Below are positions 55,760 to 64,000 of a stretch of DNA of 64,000 bases, one piece after another. The notes under the pieces are model-generated. The model was not told the DNA's origin. It worked only from the letters and a program-made list of their open reading frames with translations, and did no database searches. The stretch lies in assembly GCF_024539815.1 (NCBI RefSeq), contig NZ_JAHHIU010000081.1:62001-126000 (forward strand). Reading direction: 5' to 3'. Source of the DNA: Streptomyces hayashii (GTDB lineage: Bacteria; Actinomycetota; Actinomycetes; Streptomycetales; Streptomycetaceae). Both the position numbers and the translations under genes were made by a program. The stretch's first letter is position 1. Every line of letters begins with the position of its first letter.

Positions 55760-56524
55760 TCAGGCGCCGCGCAGGGCCGTCTCCAGGCGGCTGCCCCAGC
55801 GCAGGGCGGCTGCCACGCACTCCTGCGTCCGGGGTTGCAGACGGCGACGCGGCCCGACGACCTGGACCGCGGCCACGACCTCGTCGGTGAAGTCGCGGAC
55901 CGGCACGGCGACGGAGTAGAGGCCGGGTTCCGCCTCCTGGTCGACGATCGAGTAGCCGCGCCGACGGGTCCCCTCCAGGCGACGCAGGAAGTCGTCCAGG
56001 CCGGTCGGCGTGTCAGGGCCGTGGCGCACGAACTCGGTGCGGGCGAAGACGGCGGCCACCTCGTCGTCGTCGGCGTCGCTGAGCAGGGCCTGGCCGCAGT
56101 CGCTGCAGTAGGCCGGGTAGGGGCGGCCGATCCACGAGCCGAGCTGCCGGCTCCCCGGGGGCACGCGTTCGGCGATCGTCACGGTGGTGTCGCCGACCAG
56201 GACCCCGAGGTAACAGCTCTCGCCGGTCTCGGCCGCCATGCCCTCCAGGGCGGTGAGCCCTTCCGTGCGCAGCCGGTGCGCGGTGAGATCGCGCGCCGCC
56301 GTGTAGAGCCGCCAGTGCGGGGCGACGCCGCCCGAGACGTCGTCCCGGGCGACGAATTCCTCAGCCGTCATGGCGGCGAGCATGCGAGAGAGCTGGCTGC
56401 GGTCGCGGCCGAGCCTGCGGGCGAGTTCCGAAACGGACGCGGCGACGGCTCGGGGTCCGCCGTCGGCAGGACGATGGGCGAGCGCCGACAGCGCGTCCAG
56501 GCCCTTCGCCACGCTTGAGTCCAC
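55760..56524 (-). CDS. IclR-family regulator
   Basis: 254 residues: winged HTH (~30-60: SVSELARRLGRDRSQLSRMLAAM) and IclR effector domain (RLEGTRRRGYSIVDQEAEPGLYSVAVPV). GTG start after GGAGGAAC. Divergent from the small CutA/NIF3-like gene, with a strong palindrome in the gap. Confidence 0.87.
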   Translation of the reverse strand: MDSSVAKGLDALSALAHRPADGGPRAVAASVSELARRLGRDRSQLSRMLAAMTAEEFVARDDVSGGVAPHWRLYTAARDLTAHRLRTEGLTALEGMAAETGESCYLGVLVGDTTVTIAERVPPGSRQLGSWIGRPYPAYCSDCGQALLSDADDDEVAAVFARTEFVRHGPDTPTGLDDFLRRLEGTRRRGYSIVDQEAEPGLYSVAVPVRDFTDEVVAAVQVVGPRRRLQPRTQECVAAALRWGSRLETALRGA

Positions 56525-56696
56525 GTGTTCCTCCGCCGTGCCGTGGGGCCGTCCGCCAGGGCCGCGTCCCCATGACCGTCAGTCCGCGCCATCAGTTCGC
56601 GCCATGAGTCCGCGCCGTCGGCCCGCATCGTACCTCCGTCGCTCCGCTTCTCCTTGACCTCCGCCTGGACCCTGGTGTGCACTATCTACATCTTGC

Positions 56697-56713
56697 CGTG
56701 CATTTAATGCACG
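56697..56713. promoter_or_regulatory. 17-bp palindrome between IclR and CutA/NIF3-like genes
   Basis: CGTGCATT-T-AATGCACG, perfect arms around one base, in an AT-rich patch 53 bp before ATG 56766. Candidate IclR operator. Confidence 0.65.
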
Positions 56714-56765
56714 CATAGCATCCTTGCATCATCAGCCGCCGCCGACTGCCGAGGGATGACTGCGT

Positions 56766-57239
56766 ATGGCCACGACGACGATCACGCCGGAAACCGCCCG
56801 AGAGGACCGTGCGCGCGCCCACGCGTCCGTCCGGCGCCGGACGGTCCGGACGATCAAGGTGTACTGGCCGGTCGCCGAGGCGACCCTGGCCGCCTGCGCG
56901 CAGGGCGACCTCGACGCGCTGCGCGCCGACGAGTCCTTCGCCTCGCTGCTGCGCGTCCTGGAGGCATCGCCCGAGCTGGGGGACTTCGGCGTCTACGACG
57001 ACGTGTTCGAGGTGGCGCTGGGGGCGGAGGGATTCACCGTCCGGCCCGGCGCACGGCCCTCCCTGGGCTCGGTCGGCGGGCGGGTCCTCTCCTCGACGCT
57101 CGCCGTCACGACGTACGTCGACGCCGCGGCGGACGACGACACCCTCGCGCAGGTCCTCGCCCGCCTCGCCGACGTCCACCCCTGGGAGATACCGGTGATC
57201 GAGCTCTCCGCCCCGCTGGACCTCGTCTCCCGGGCCTGA
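56766..57239 (+). CDS. small protein with a CutA/NIF3-like end
   Basis: 157 residues. The last part (STLAVTTYVDAAADDDTLAQVLARLADVHPWEIPVIEL) follows the CutA/NIF3-family pattern with HP-E-P before a terminal strand, usually a trimer or dimer interface. The N-terminal half is unlike those families. No function can be given. Next to a cyclase-family gene and IclR regulators. Confidence 0.5.
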   Translation: MATTTITPETAREDRARAHASVRRRTVRTIKVYWPVAEATLAACAQGDLDALRADESFASLLRVLEASPELGDFGVYDDVFEVALGAEGFTVRPGARPSLGSVGGRVLSSTLAVTTYVDAAADDDTLAQVLARLADVHPWEIPVIELSAPLDLVSRA

Positions 57240-57390
57240 ACCGCGGGCCCGCCGGCCGTGGCCTCACCCCGCAGCCGCACCGATACCCGCCCATCCCCGC
57301 CCATCGCCCCCGTCAACGCCCGGCGCGCGTCGCGGAGCAGAACGCGGAGCGCAACGCCGAGCACGACGACGAGAAAGAGGACGAGCGCGC

Positions 57391-58182
57391 ATGACTTCGC
57401 ACACCGGCTTCACGGACCCGACCGCCGTCACCGCCGAACCGCCCTTGTGGGCCCTGCACCGGGAACTGATCGGGCAGACCGTCCGCACCGATCTCACGCA
57501 CGCCTTCCACCCCGGCCAGCCGCACTTCCCCGCCTTCCCCGACGAACAGCGCGAGACGCCCTTCGACATGTCCCGCGGCGACGGCTTCAACGTGCACCTG
57601 TACACGCTCGTCGGACAGTGGGGCACGCACGTCGATCCGCCCGTCCACTTCGTCGCCGGCGCCCGCACTCTGGACGAGATACCCGTCGACGAGATGATCC
57701 TTCCGCTCGTCGTCCTCGACATCACCGAGCGCGTCGCCTCGGATCCGGACGCGGTGCCGACCCTGAACGATGTCGGGGCCTGGGAGGCGCGCCACGGCAG
57801 GATCCCGCGCGGGGCGTTCGTCGCGCTGCGCACCGGTTGGGGCCGCCGCTGGCCGGACCCGGCCGCCATGGCCAACAAGGACGAGGCGGGCGTGAGCCAC
57901 TGTCCGGGCTGGTCCGCGGAGGTCCTGCGCCACCTCTTCGAGGAGGCCGGCGTCACCGCGATCGGGCACGAGCAGACCGACACCGACCCCGGACTGGCCA
58001 CCTCGGCGGGCGACTTCGGTCTGGAGGACTACGTCCTGCGGCGGGACCGCTGGCAGATCGAGCTCATGGCCAACCTCGACAAGGTCCCGGAGGCGGGTGC
58101 GCTGATCGTCGCCACCTGGCCCAAGCCGCAGGGCGGTTCGGGCTTCCCCGCCCGTGTCTTCGCCCTGCACCACGCGGGCTGA
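57391..58182 (+). CDS. cyclase-family hydrolase (kynurenine formamidase-like)
   Basis: 263 residues of the PF04199 cyclase family. Zn motif GTHVDPPVHF (~residues 75-84) with a second histidine in AIGHEQTD. It probably hydrolyses an amide or lactone. GAAAGAGGA precedes the ATG. It lies between two IclR regulators; the small gene upstream (151 bp) may be co-transcribed. Confidence 0.82.
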   Translation: MTSHTGFTDPTAVTAEPPLWALHRELIGQTVRTDLTHAFHPGQPHFPAFPDEQRETPFDMSRGDGFNVHLYTLVGQWGTHVDPPVHFVAGARTLDEIPVDEMILPLVVLDITERVASDPDAVPTLNDVGAWEARHGRIPRGAFVALRTGWGRRWPDPAAMANKDEAGVSHCPGWSAEVLRHLFEEAGVTAIGHEQTDTDPGLATSAGDFGLEDYVLRRDRWQIELMANLDKVPEAGALIVATWPKPQGGSGFPARVFALHHAG

Positions 58183-58322
58183 GCGAAACCCGCGAACCGG
58201 CAGGGCGAACCGGGCCGTCCCGTACGACGGTTCCGCAACCGAGCCCGATCGGCGGTGCGGGCCCGGACTGCGCGTCCCCGCCGCCCCGGGCCGCTGATCA
58301 CCGGCTCGCCTATAGTGCGGAC

Positions 58323-59132
58323 GTGACCACGAACGGCCCCTCCCCCGTACGGACGAGCCTCGGAACGGCGTCCTCTTTGCGTATGGCCCTGCGCGTGGTG
58401 AACGCCGTGCTGGACCGCGAGGCGTCCGGCCGCACCGGCTACAACGTCAGCAGGGTCGCGGACGAGGTCGGCATCGAGCGCAGCAAGGCGTCGCGCACGA
58501 CCCAGGACCTGTGCGACAAGGGGTTCCTCGAACGCGGCGACGACTCGACGCTGCGCGCCGGCAGCGCCTTCTTCGCCACGGCCGCCTCGTTGCACCCCGG
58601 CCTGCTCCGTCGCAGCCGACCCCTTCTGCGCCGCATGGCCGTCGCGCACGGCGCCGGCGCACGGCTCTCCGTACGCGACGGCGTCCAGGTCCGGCTGCTG
58701 CGCGCCGAGTCCGCCGCGGGCTTCGCCCAGGAGTGGCTGGGCCGGGCGAGTCTCGTCACCCCGTGCTGGTGCACGGGCGCCGGACGCGCGCTCCTCCTCG
58801 ACCACACCGTCGAGGAGATCACCGTCCTGCTCGACGACTACGAGCTGATCGGCGTGGGCGGCCCCAACGCCGCTCACAGCGTCGAGGAACTCGCCGCCGC
58901 CAACGACCGCGACCGCCGGCGCGCAGTCGTCGCCGCGCACGGGGAGTTCGAACACGGCGTCACCGAGTACGCGGTACCCGTACGCGAGGGCGGCGACGGA
59001 CGCATCCGGGCCGCGCTCTCGGTCGTCGGCCGAGAGCGGGACCTGCTGCCCCACGAGGAGGCGATCCGCGCCGACCTCACGGCGGCCGCCACAGCGCTGA
59101 CAGAAGCGTTCACCGACGATGCACCTCCGTGA
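58323..59132 (+). CDS. IclR-type regulator (second)
   Basis: 269 residues. N-terminal IclR winged HTH (NVSRVADEVGIERSKASRTTQDLCDKGFLERG) and an IclR-like effector domain (ASLVTPCWCTGAGRALLLD, VTEYAVPVREGGDGRIRAALSVVG). A TATAGT box ends 5 bases before the GTG, and there is no ribosome site, so a leaderless transcript is likely. Confidence 0.83.
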   Translation: MTTNGPSPVRTSLGTASSLRMALRVVNAVLDREASGRTGYNVSRVADEVGIERSKASRTTQDLCDKGFLERGDDSTLRAGSAFFATAASLHPGLLRRSRPLLRRMAVAHGAGARLSVRDGVQVRLLRAESAAGFAQEWLGRASLVTPCWCTGAGRALLLDHTVEEITVLLDDYELIGVGGPNAAHSVEELAAANDRDRRRAVVAAHGEFEHGVTEYAVPVREGGDGRIRAALSVVGRERDLLPHEEAIRADLTAAATALTEAFTDDAPP

Positions 59133-59183
59133 CGCCGTCCGCTGCCGGAGTCGCGTGACGTTGCGACGCGCACCGCACCTGGA

Positions 59184-59614
59184 ATGTCTCCCGGATGTGC
59201 GACATCCCGTGGCAAACAGCGCGAAAGCCGGATCGTCGCGCTGCGATCACTGTTCCGGCACGCGGAGAAGGACGGCCAGGTCTTCCGCAATCCGACGATC
59301 CGCGTCCGTGTCCCCCGGCAGACCGGCGGCGTCCTCCAGGCGCTTGCCCAGGCAGACATCGTCCTGCTGATCACGCAGAAGGCCGCCGTCGAACGCGGCC
59401 CGGCCGGCAAGCTCTGGACCACCCGGGCCACCCGCCACCTCACCGCCGCCCTCGAACGGTTCGCGTCGACCTGCAACTTGAAGAAGCGCTCATCCATGGC
59501 GCCGACCCGCCCCTTCTCGCACTGGTCTTCGGTATCGACGAGAAGGCCGCCATACGCTACGCGGGCTCAGCACGCGCGCTTCCGGGAGAACCCGCCGAGC
59601 AGGCATCGCAGTGA
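59184..59614 (+). pseudogene. relic of a tyrosine-type integrase
   Basis: Two frames together resemble a Streptomyces tyrosine recombinase. RESRIVALRSLFRHAEKDGQV, then FRNPTIRVRVP and GVLQALAQAD in one frame, and after a shift near 59459, VDLQLEEALIHGADPPLLAL and FGIDEKAAIRYAGSAR in another. The middle of the catalytic domain, including the R-H-R-Y core, is missing, so it cannot be active. Confidence 0.6.
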
Positions 59615-59657
59615 AACCCACTCGACCTGCTCAACCGACCGACGAGATCATGGACAG

Positions 59658-60167
59658 ATGTCGTCGACCGAACCAGCAGCCCGCGAGCTTCAGGACCGCG
59701 CCGTCCTCTGGAGCATGGGCGAGGTCCGCGCAACCGACGTCATCACTGCTGCCTGTGACGCACTCGTCGCCGGCCTCGACAGTCCTGCCCTGCGGATCTT
59801 GGCCGCGTGCACACGCGCGGAGGTGGACTACGACGTCCCCGACCTCCTTCCCCCGGCACTCGATGAACTGGGCCTCATCTTCCACTCAGCGGGCAGCATT
59901 GCCGGACAGGAAGCCGCCGCGCGAGCACTTGCCGCCCGGATGCTGGCCGGCGAACTGACGCCACGCGAGCTGGCTTTCAGGATCCATCAGCGCTTCGGGC
60001 ACGAGCTGCCTCTGGCCGAGCGACTCGCCAACCTGGACGACGACTACGACGTCCTTGAATACGGCGACAGAACACAGGCGCAGGTGGACGCCGATGTCAC
60101 GGCCGAAGCTCTTCGGCTTGCACAGCACCCTCGTGTTCCCACCGAACCCACGGATCTACCGACCTGA
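59658..60167 (+). CDS. conserved helical protein of unknown function
   Basis: 169 residues, predicted all-helical (VITAACDALVAGLDSPALRILAACTRAEVDYDVPDLLPPALDELGL), with frequent relatives in Streptomyces islands. No catalytic motif. ATG 59658 gives the natural start; nothing in the sequence indicates function. Confidence 0.6.
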   Translation: MSSTEPAARELQDRAVLWSMGEVRATDVITAACDALVAGLDSPALRILAACTRAEVDYDVPDLLPPALDELGLIFHSAGSIAGQEAAARALAARMLAGELTPRELAFRIHQRFGHELPLAERLANLDDDYDVLEYGDRTQAQVDADVTAEALRLAQHPRVPTEPTDLPT

Positions 60168-60181
60168 GGCAGACCGGTGGA

Positions 60182-60228
60182 CCCGTGGGTTCAGGCTGAG
60201 GGAGCTTCGGTTTCCTTGAACCCACGGG
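60182..60228. repeat. 12-bp inverted repeat
   Basis: CCCGTGGGTTCA (60182-60193) and TGAACCCACGGG (60217-60228), perfect, 23 bp apart. Could be a terminator of the upstream gene or an end of a lost element. Confidence 0.5.
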
Positions 60229-60281
60229 GATCACGGCCCTGGAGTCCTGGCTCAGGCACCGGCCGCAAAGTAGCCGGTTGA

Positions 60282-60584
60282 TCACGTGTTCACCGCCGTG
60301 GCGGCCTGCTCGTCGTGTTCGTGGAGCATGCGCGTGACGGTGGCGGGTGAGGGGTGCCGGCCCTTCTTCGCGCCGGTGGTGACGACGAGCCGCTCGGCGA
60401 TGTCGCGGAGGCTGCTCATCTCTTGGCCGCTCAGGCGGCGGGCCACGGACAGCATGGACTCGTCGGTGACGCCCGCGCCGCCGATGGTTCTGCCGCGCCT
60501 GCGGGCGGACTCGTGGTCTTCGCGGGTCGGCGAGGCGGGCGGCCAGGATCCTGACTGGGGCCGGGAATTCCGGCATCCAGCCAT
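60282..60584 (-). pseudogene. C-terminal relic of a resolvase-like recombinase
   Basis: 100 residues, with ARRRGRTIGGAGVTDESML and LRDIAERLVVTTGAKKGRHP then SPATVTRMLHEHDE, similar to the C-terminal DNA-binding part of serine recombinases. The N-terminal catalytic domain with the nucleophilic serine is absent. Its upstream edge is unclear. Confidence 0.45.
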
Positions 60585-60703
60585 GCCGACCGGCAGCGAC
60601 TGTGGGCTGGATCACGCTTGAGGTTGACCTTGGGGCAGGGTGGAGGCTCATCGCATCGGCACGATGCCGACCAGGCACAACTGATGTGAAGGAGCCGACC
60701 ACC

Positions 60704-61801
60704 ATGTCCACCAACCTTTCCGGCCAGGGGCAGGAACGTCCGGAGCTGCTGACGGCGATCGAGGAGTTGGCCGAGTCCGGCTTCCTCGGGGTCCAGCTCC
60801 GGGTGAACGACGAGCAGTGCGAATGGGCCGGCAGCGCCGGTGTGCGCGAGCTGGGCCAGAGCGCCGAGCCGCTGACGAACGGACACTTCCGCATCGGCAG
60901 CAGCACCAAGAACTTCGTCGCCACCTCGGTCCTCATGCTGGTGGCCGAGGGAAAGATCGGCCTGGACGCCCCGGCCGATGACTACCTGCCCGAGTTCGGT
61001 CTCGACCGGCGGATCACGGTGCGGATGCTGCTTCAGCACACCAGCGGGATCTCCAACCACACCGGCGAGCTCTACGAGGACGGGACGGTCGTGCCGGGGG
61101 TCCCCTGGCAGGGCAAGGACTGGGTGGACAACCGGTTCAAGACCTACCTGCCCGAAGAACTGGTCCGGCTGTCGTTGTCCAAGCCGGCGCGGTTCGCGCC
61201 GGGTACGGGCTGGAGCTACGCCAACACCAACTACGTACTGGCCCGGCTGGTCGTCGAGAAGGTCACCGGCCGTTCGTTCGCCGAGGAGTTGCAGCGGCTG
61301 ATCCTGGGGCCGTTGGGGATGACCGGTACCGTGGCGCCGGGCGCCTCGCCGGAGATTCCCGAGCCGTACAACCACGGCTACTACCGCTACGAGGACGCCG
61401 GGCAGGAGCGGACGGTCGATGTCACCCGGCAGAACCCGTCCTGGGTGGGGGCCGGCGGCGACATGATCTCGACCACTCGGGACCTGCACACGTACTTCTC
61501 CGCGCTGATGGGCGGCAAGCTCCTGCCGGCCGAGCTGTCGGCCGAGATGCGCACGCCGGAGGCGACGGTCGGCTACGGCCTGGGGGTGTTCGCGCAGGAG
61601 ACGGAGGGCGGCACCGTCTTCCACCACAACGGCGCCACCATGGGCTCGGCGGCACTGATGTACAGCACTCCCGACGGCAGCAGGACCCTGACCGCCGGGC
61701 TGACCTGGGTGGACGACGCCGACCTGTCGATAGCACCGGCCTTCCGGACCGCCCAGCAGCGTTTCGTCGACACGGTGTTCTGCGGCAGGCTGGACCGATG
61801 A
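60704..61801 (+). CDS. serine beta-lactamase-fold hydrolase
   Basis: 365 residues of the beta-lactamase/DD-peptidase (class C/esterase EstB) fold: SxxK as SSTK (~residues 65-68), YxN as YANTNY (~171), and HNG as HHNGATMG. No signal peptide, hence intracellular. GAAGGAG precedes ATG 60704. Overlaps the MerR gene start (ATGA). Acts probably as an esterase or peptidase; substrate unknown. Confidence 0.85.
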   Translation: MSTNLSGQGQERPELLTAIEELAESGFLGVQLRVNDEQCEWAGSAGVRELGQSAEPLTNGHFRIGSSTKNFVATSVLMLVAEGKIGLDAPADDYLPEFGLDRRITVRMLLQHTSGISNHTGELYEDGTVVPGVPWQGKDWVDNRFKTYLPEELVRLSLSKPARFAPGTGWSYANTNYVLARLVVEKVTGRSFAEELQRLILGPLGMTGTVAPGASPEIPEPYNHGYYRYEDAGQERTVDVTRQNPSWVGAGGDMISTTRDLHTYFSALMGGKLLPAELSAEMRTPEATVGYGLGVFAQETEGGTVFHHNGATMGSAALMYSTPDGSRTLTAGLTWVDDADLSIAPAFRTAQQRFVDTVFCGRLDR

Positions 61802-62574
61802 GGAACGGGGTCACGATCGGGCAGGCGGCGGCATTCGTCGGCGTCACGGTGAAGACGGTGCGGCACTACCACAAGCTCGGACTCGCCACGGAGCCGGAAC
61901 GTGACAGCTCCGGCTACCGGCGGTACGGATCCGGCGAGCTCCTGCAGCTGGTGCAGGTACGGACGCTGGCCGCCGCGGGCGTGCCGCTGGCCGAGATCGG
62001 GCCCATGCTCGACGCCGACGCCGCGCAGTTCGGCGCCGCGCTCACGGACGTCGAGCGGCAGCTCACCGAGCGCATCGACGACCTGGTAGCCCGCCGCGAC
62101 ACGCTGCACCGGCTCGCCGACGGCGACCGGGCCCTCCTGCCCGACCGCGCCTGCGCGGTCCTGGACCGGATGCCCGGCCTCGGCTTCAGCCCCGACTACG
62201 TGGCCGCGCAGCGCGAGGCTCTGGTCCTGGCCCGGGCGCTGGTGCCGGAGGGTTTCGACGGCTTCCTGACGCAGCTCGAACACGGGCTGGACGACCCCGA
62301 GTACATCGACCTGACCAAGCGCGGCTGGGAGGCCGAGACCTGGGAACCGGACGACCCGAGGATCGAGGAACTCGCGGCAGCCATGGCCGACCGCTACCTC
62401 GCCAACCCCGCGCTGCTGGGGGATCACGCCAGCCTGCGGGCATGGGCCAAGGCTTCCGCCCAGTACAAGCTGATCAACAACCACCGCGAGGACCAGGCGC
62501 CGGTCGCAGCCCGGCTGACCGCGCTCACCGAGACCAGACTCCGCGCCGCGGGCGTAACCGTCCCCCACCGATGA
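61798..62574 (+). CDS. MerR-family regulator coupled to the serine hydrolase
   Basis: 258 residues: MerR HTH (TIGQAAAFVGVTVKTVRHYHKLGL, then DSSGYRRYGSGELLQLVQV) and a large helical effector domain similar to TipA/BmrR-like organic ligand sensors. It begins within the hydrolase stop codon, so the pair is co-regulated. Confidence 0.87.
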   Translation: MRNGVTIGQAAAFVGVTVKTVRHYHKLGLATEPERDSSGYRRYGSGELLQLVQVRTLAAAGVPLAEIGPMLDADAAQFGAALTDVERQLTERIDDLVARRDTLHRLADGDRALLPDRACAVLDRMPGLGFSPDYVAAQREALVLARALVPEGFDGFLTQLEHGLDDPEYIDLTKRGWEAETWEPDDPRIEELAAAMADRYLANPALLGDHASLRAWAKASAQYKLINNHREDQAPVAARLTALTETRLRAAGVTVPHR

Positions 62575-62646
62575 GGTCCTGGAGATCCTTCACCGCGTCT
62601 CTGTACGTGATCGGCCGGCGGTGTCGGCCGGGGTGCGGGGGTGGGG

Positions 62647-62868
62647 CAGGAGTGGTCGCCAGAGGAGCTCTTGGCGAACTGAACGCCGGTAGTGGGCGGC
62701 TGGGGCCTGGTGGCCAACAAGAGCGGGCCGACCCGGCTCGGCTTCAGCCTGTTGCTGAAGTTCTTCGAGCTGGAAGGCCGGTTCCCCGATGTTCTGGAAT
62801 CGGTTGCTGTCCGAGCCGCGACACCGGGGCCGGAACCGCTCGACCGCCGTGGTCGTCTTGTGCGCTGA
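62647..62868 (+). pseudogene. N-terminal fragment of a Tn3-type transposase (DUF4158)
   Basis: The frame contains QEWSPEELLAN, then an in-frame TGA where a tryptophan codon is expected, followed by GWGLVANKSGPTRLGFSLLL and KFFELEGRFPDVLESV, the DUF4158 start of Tn3-family transposases. No catalytic DDE region follows, so it is a relic. Confidence 0.65.
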
Positions 62869-62899
62869 CTGTGTGCGAGACAGGAATACGGGGGACGTC

Positions 62900-64000
62900 G
62901 TGACACGGAACGTGACGAAGGCCGGTCTCATGGTGATGACCGTCATCTCGGTGCTCGGCGCCTCGGCGTGCGGCGCTAAGACCGGCGAGGCGGCCGGAGA
63001 AGGCGGTACCGGCGGAACGCCGCCCGCGCACGCGAAGGCGTCCTCCGTGACGTCCGCCGGGGAGGGGTTGTCGTCCGACGCGGCGCCTGGGGCCCCCGGG
63101 GCCGTGGGGAAGCTGTCCGGGGCAGCGCAGGGCTCGGCCTCTGCCCTCACCCGGCACGTGCCGTGGAACCTGGACGTTCTGGACCAGCGGTCGCGGCCGC
63201 TGAACGGGAAGCTCACCACAACCGCCACGGGCAAGGGCGTGCACGTCTATGTGATCGACACCGGCATGGACGTCGCCCACAAGGAGTTCGGCGGACGCGC
63301 CCGACTCGGCGCGGACTTCGTGGGCGCGAAGGACTCCGGCGACTGTTTCAGCGAAGACGGCATCGGCCACGGCACGTTCGTCGCGGGCGTCATCGGCGGC
63401 GCGAAGTACGGGGTGGCGCCGAAGGCGGAGCTCGTCCGGGTGCAGGGCGTCCTGTGCGAGAGCGACGGCGGAGGCTCCCCCGCCGCGGCCGAGGCCGCCC
63501 TGGTGAAGTCGGTCACGTGGGTGACCGCGCATGCCCAGAAGCCCGCGGTGGTGAACATGTCGCTCAACCTCGACCACCGGTCGACGGTCCTGGAGGCCGC
63601 CGTGAAGAAGATGGTCGACGCGGGGATCCCGACGGTGGTGTCGGCCGGCAACTTCCATGACGACGCCTGCAGGCACTCCCCGGCCGGCGTCCCCGGCACG
63701 ATCGTCGTGGCGGCCTCCACGTCGAACGACCGCCCGTGGAACGACAGCGGCTCCTACGGTTCGGGGTACGGACGCTGTGTGGACCTGTACGCCCCCGGCG
63801 AGAAGGTGACCGCCGCCCTCGCCGGCGGCGGCACGGCCACGGAGGACGGCGGCGCGACGTCCTGGGCCGCACCGCATGCGACCGGTGTCATCGCGTTGTA
63901 CCTGTCGGCCCACCCGCACGCCACGGCCAAGGAGGTCCACACCTGGCTGGACCACACGGCCACCCGCGGCGTTCTGCACGGCGTACGGTCCGACACTCCC
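62900..64000 (+). CDS. subtilisin-like (S8) serine protease, lipoprotein, 3' end outside window
   Basis: 367 visible residues. Signal sequence with a lipobox-like ASAC at ~residues 21-24. After a 70-residue low-complexity linker the catalytic domain shows VIDTGMD (Asp ~120), GHGTFVAG (His ~156), SAGNFHDDACRHSPA (Asn) and TSWAAPHATG (Ser ~320). The serine context is TSW rather than the usual TSM. No inhibitor-like propeptide is evident. GTG 62900 follows GGGGGAC. Continues past the window. Confidence 0.9.
   Translation, partial: MTRNVTKAGLMVMTVISVLGASACGAKTGEAAGEGGTGGTPPAHAKASSVTSAGEGLSSDAAPGAPGAVGKLSGAAQGSASALTRHVPWNLDVLDQRSRPLNGKLTTTATGKGVHVYVIDTGMDVAHKEFGGRARLGADFVGAKDSGDCFSEDGIGHGTFVAGVIGGAKYGVAPKAELVRVQGVLCESDGGGSPAAAEAALVKSVTWVTAHAQKPAVVNMSLNLDHRSTVLEAAVKKMVDAGIPTVVSAGNFHDDACRHSPAGVPGTIVVAASTSNDRPWNDSGSYGSGYGRCVDLYAPGEKVTAALAGGGTATEDGGATSWAAPHATGVIALYLSAHPHATAKEVHTWLDHTATRGVLHGVRSDTP

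Overview
The window is high-GC actinobacterial chromosome, almost certainly Streptomyces. Evidence: strong GC bias at third codon positions, many GTG starts, tandem conservon operons (CvnABCD), a lysine-tailed HU protein of the HupS type, NdgR next to leuCD, accB/accE, and a CebR-type operator. The first ~25 kb reads like conserved core chromosome. The remaining ~39 kb is more accessory in character, and the last ~5 kb carries decayed mobile-element fragments.

Layout. 1-25 kb: a PlsC-type acyltransferase (cut by the window edge), cofC (coenzyme F420), a small unknown protein, hupS, a small helical protein, leuD-leuC facing ndgR across a shared operator region, a DUF4188 protein facing a MerR regulator, five tRNA genes (three Glu-CUC, two Gln-CUG), a HAD phosphatase, gltX overlapping a fumarylacetoacetase-type gene, a 57-residue peptide with a repeated motif, two complete conservons in tandem (sensor kinase-like CvnA, roadblock CvnB, DUF742 CvnC, GTPase CvnD), then accE and accB.

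25.2-34.9 kb: the most striking region. Nine co-directional, tightly packed genes encode the baseplate, spike and fibre half of a contractile injection system: a small acidic peptide, a LysM tube/baseplate adaptor, a VgrG-type spike, a PAAR-like tip, gp25, gpJ, a gpI protein fused to a propeller-like domain, a fibre, and a small coiled coil. They have their own promoter. No sheath, inner tube, tape measure or AAA+ ATPase gene is present on either side. The open reading frames look intact.

35-59 kb: metabolic and regulatory genes. A PadR regulator with a palindrome at its start precedes a large acyl-CoA dehydrogenase. Next come a secreted GH3 glycosidase facing an amidase, a methyltransferase, an NfeD-like protein with an SPFH/flotillin protein, and a TetR regulator with two operators facing a four-gene molybdenum hydroxylase operon (2Fe-2S, FAD/4Fe-4S, Moco subunits and XdhC). 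Small conserved genes, a MarR regulator, a membrane protein, and a Tat-exported GH30 glycosidase under a perfect CebR box follow. Last are two IclR regulators flanking a small CutA/NIF3-like protein and a cyclase-family hydrolase.

59-64 kb: a frameshifted tyrosine-recombinase relic, a small conserved protein, a resolvase tail, a serine beta-lactamase-fold hydrolase translationally coupled to a MerR regulator, a Tn3-type transposase fragment with an in-frame stop, and a subtilisin-like lipoprotein that runs off the window. I found no CRISPR array, complete insertion sequence or replication origin.
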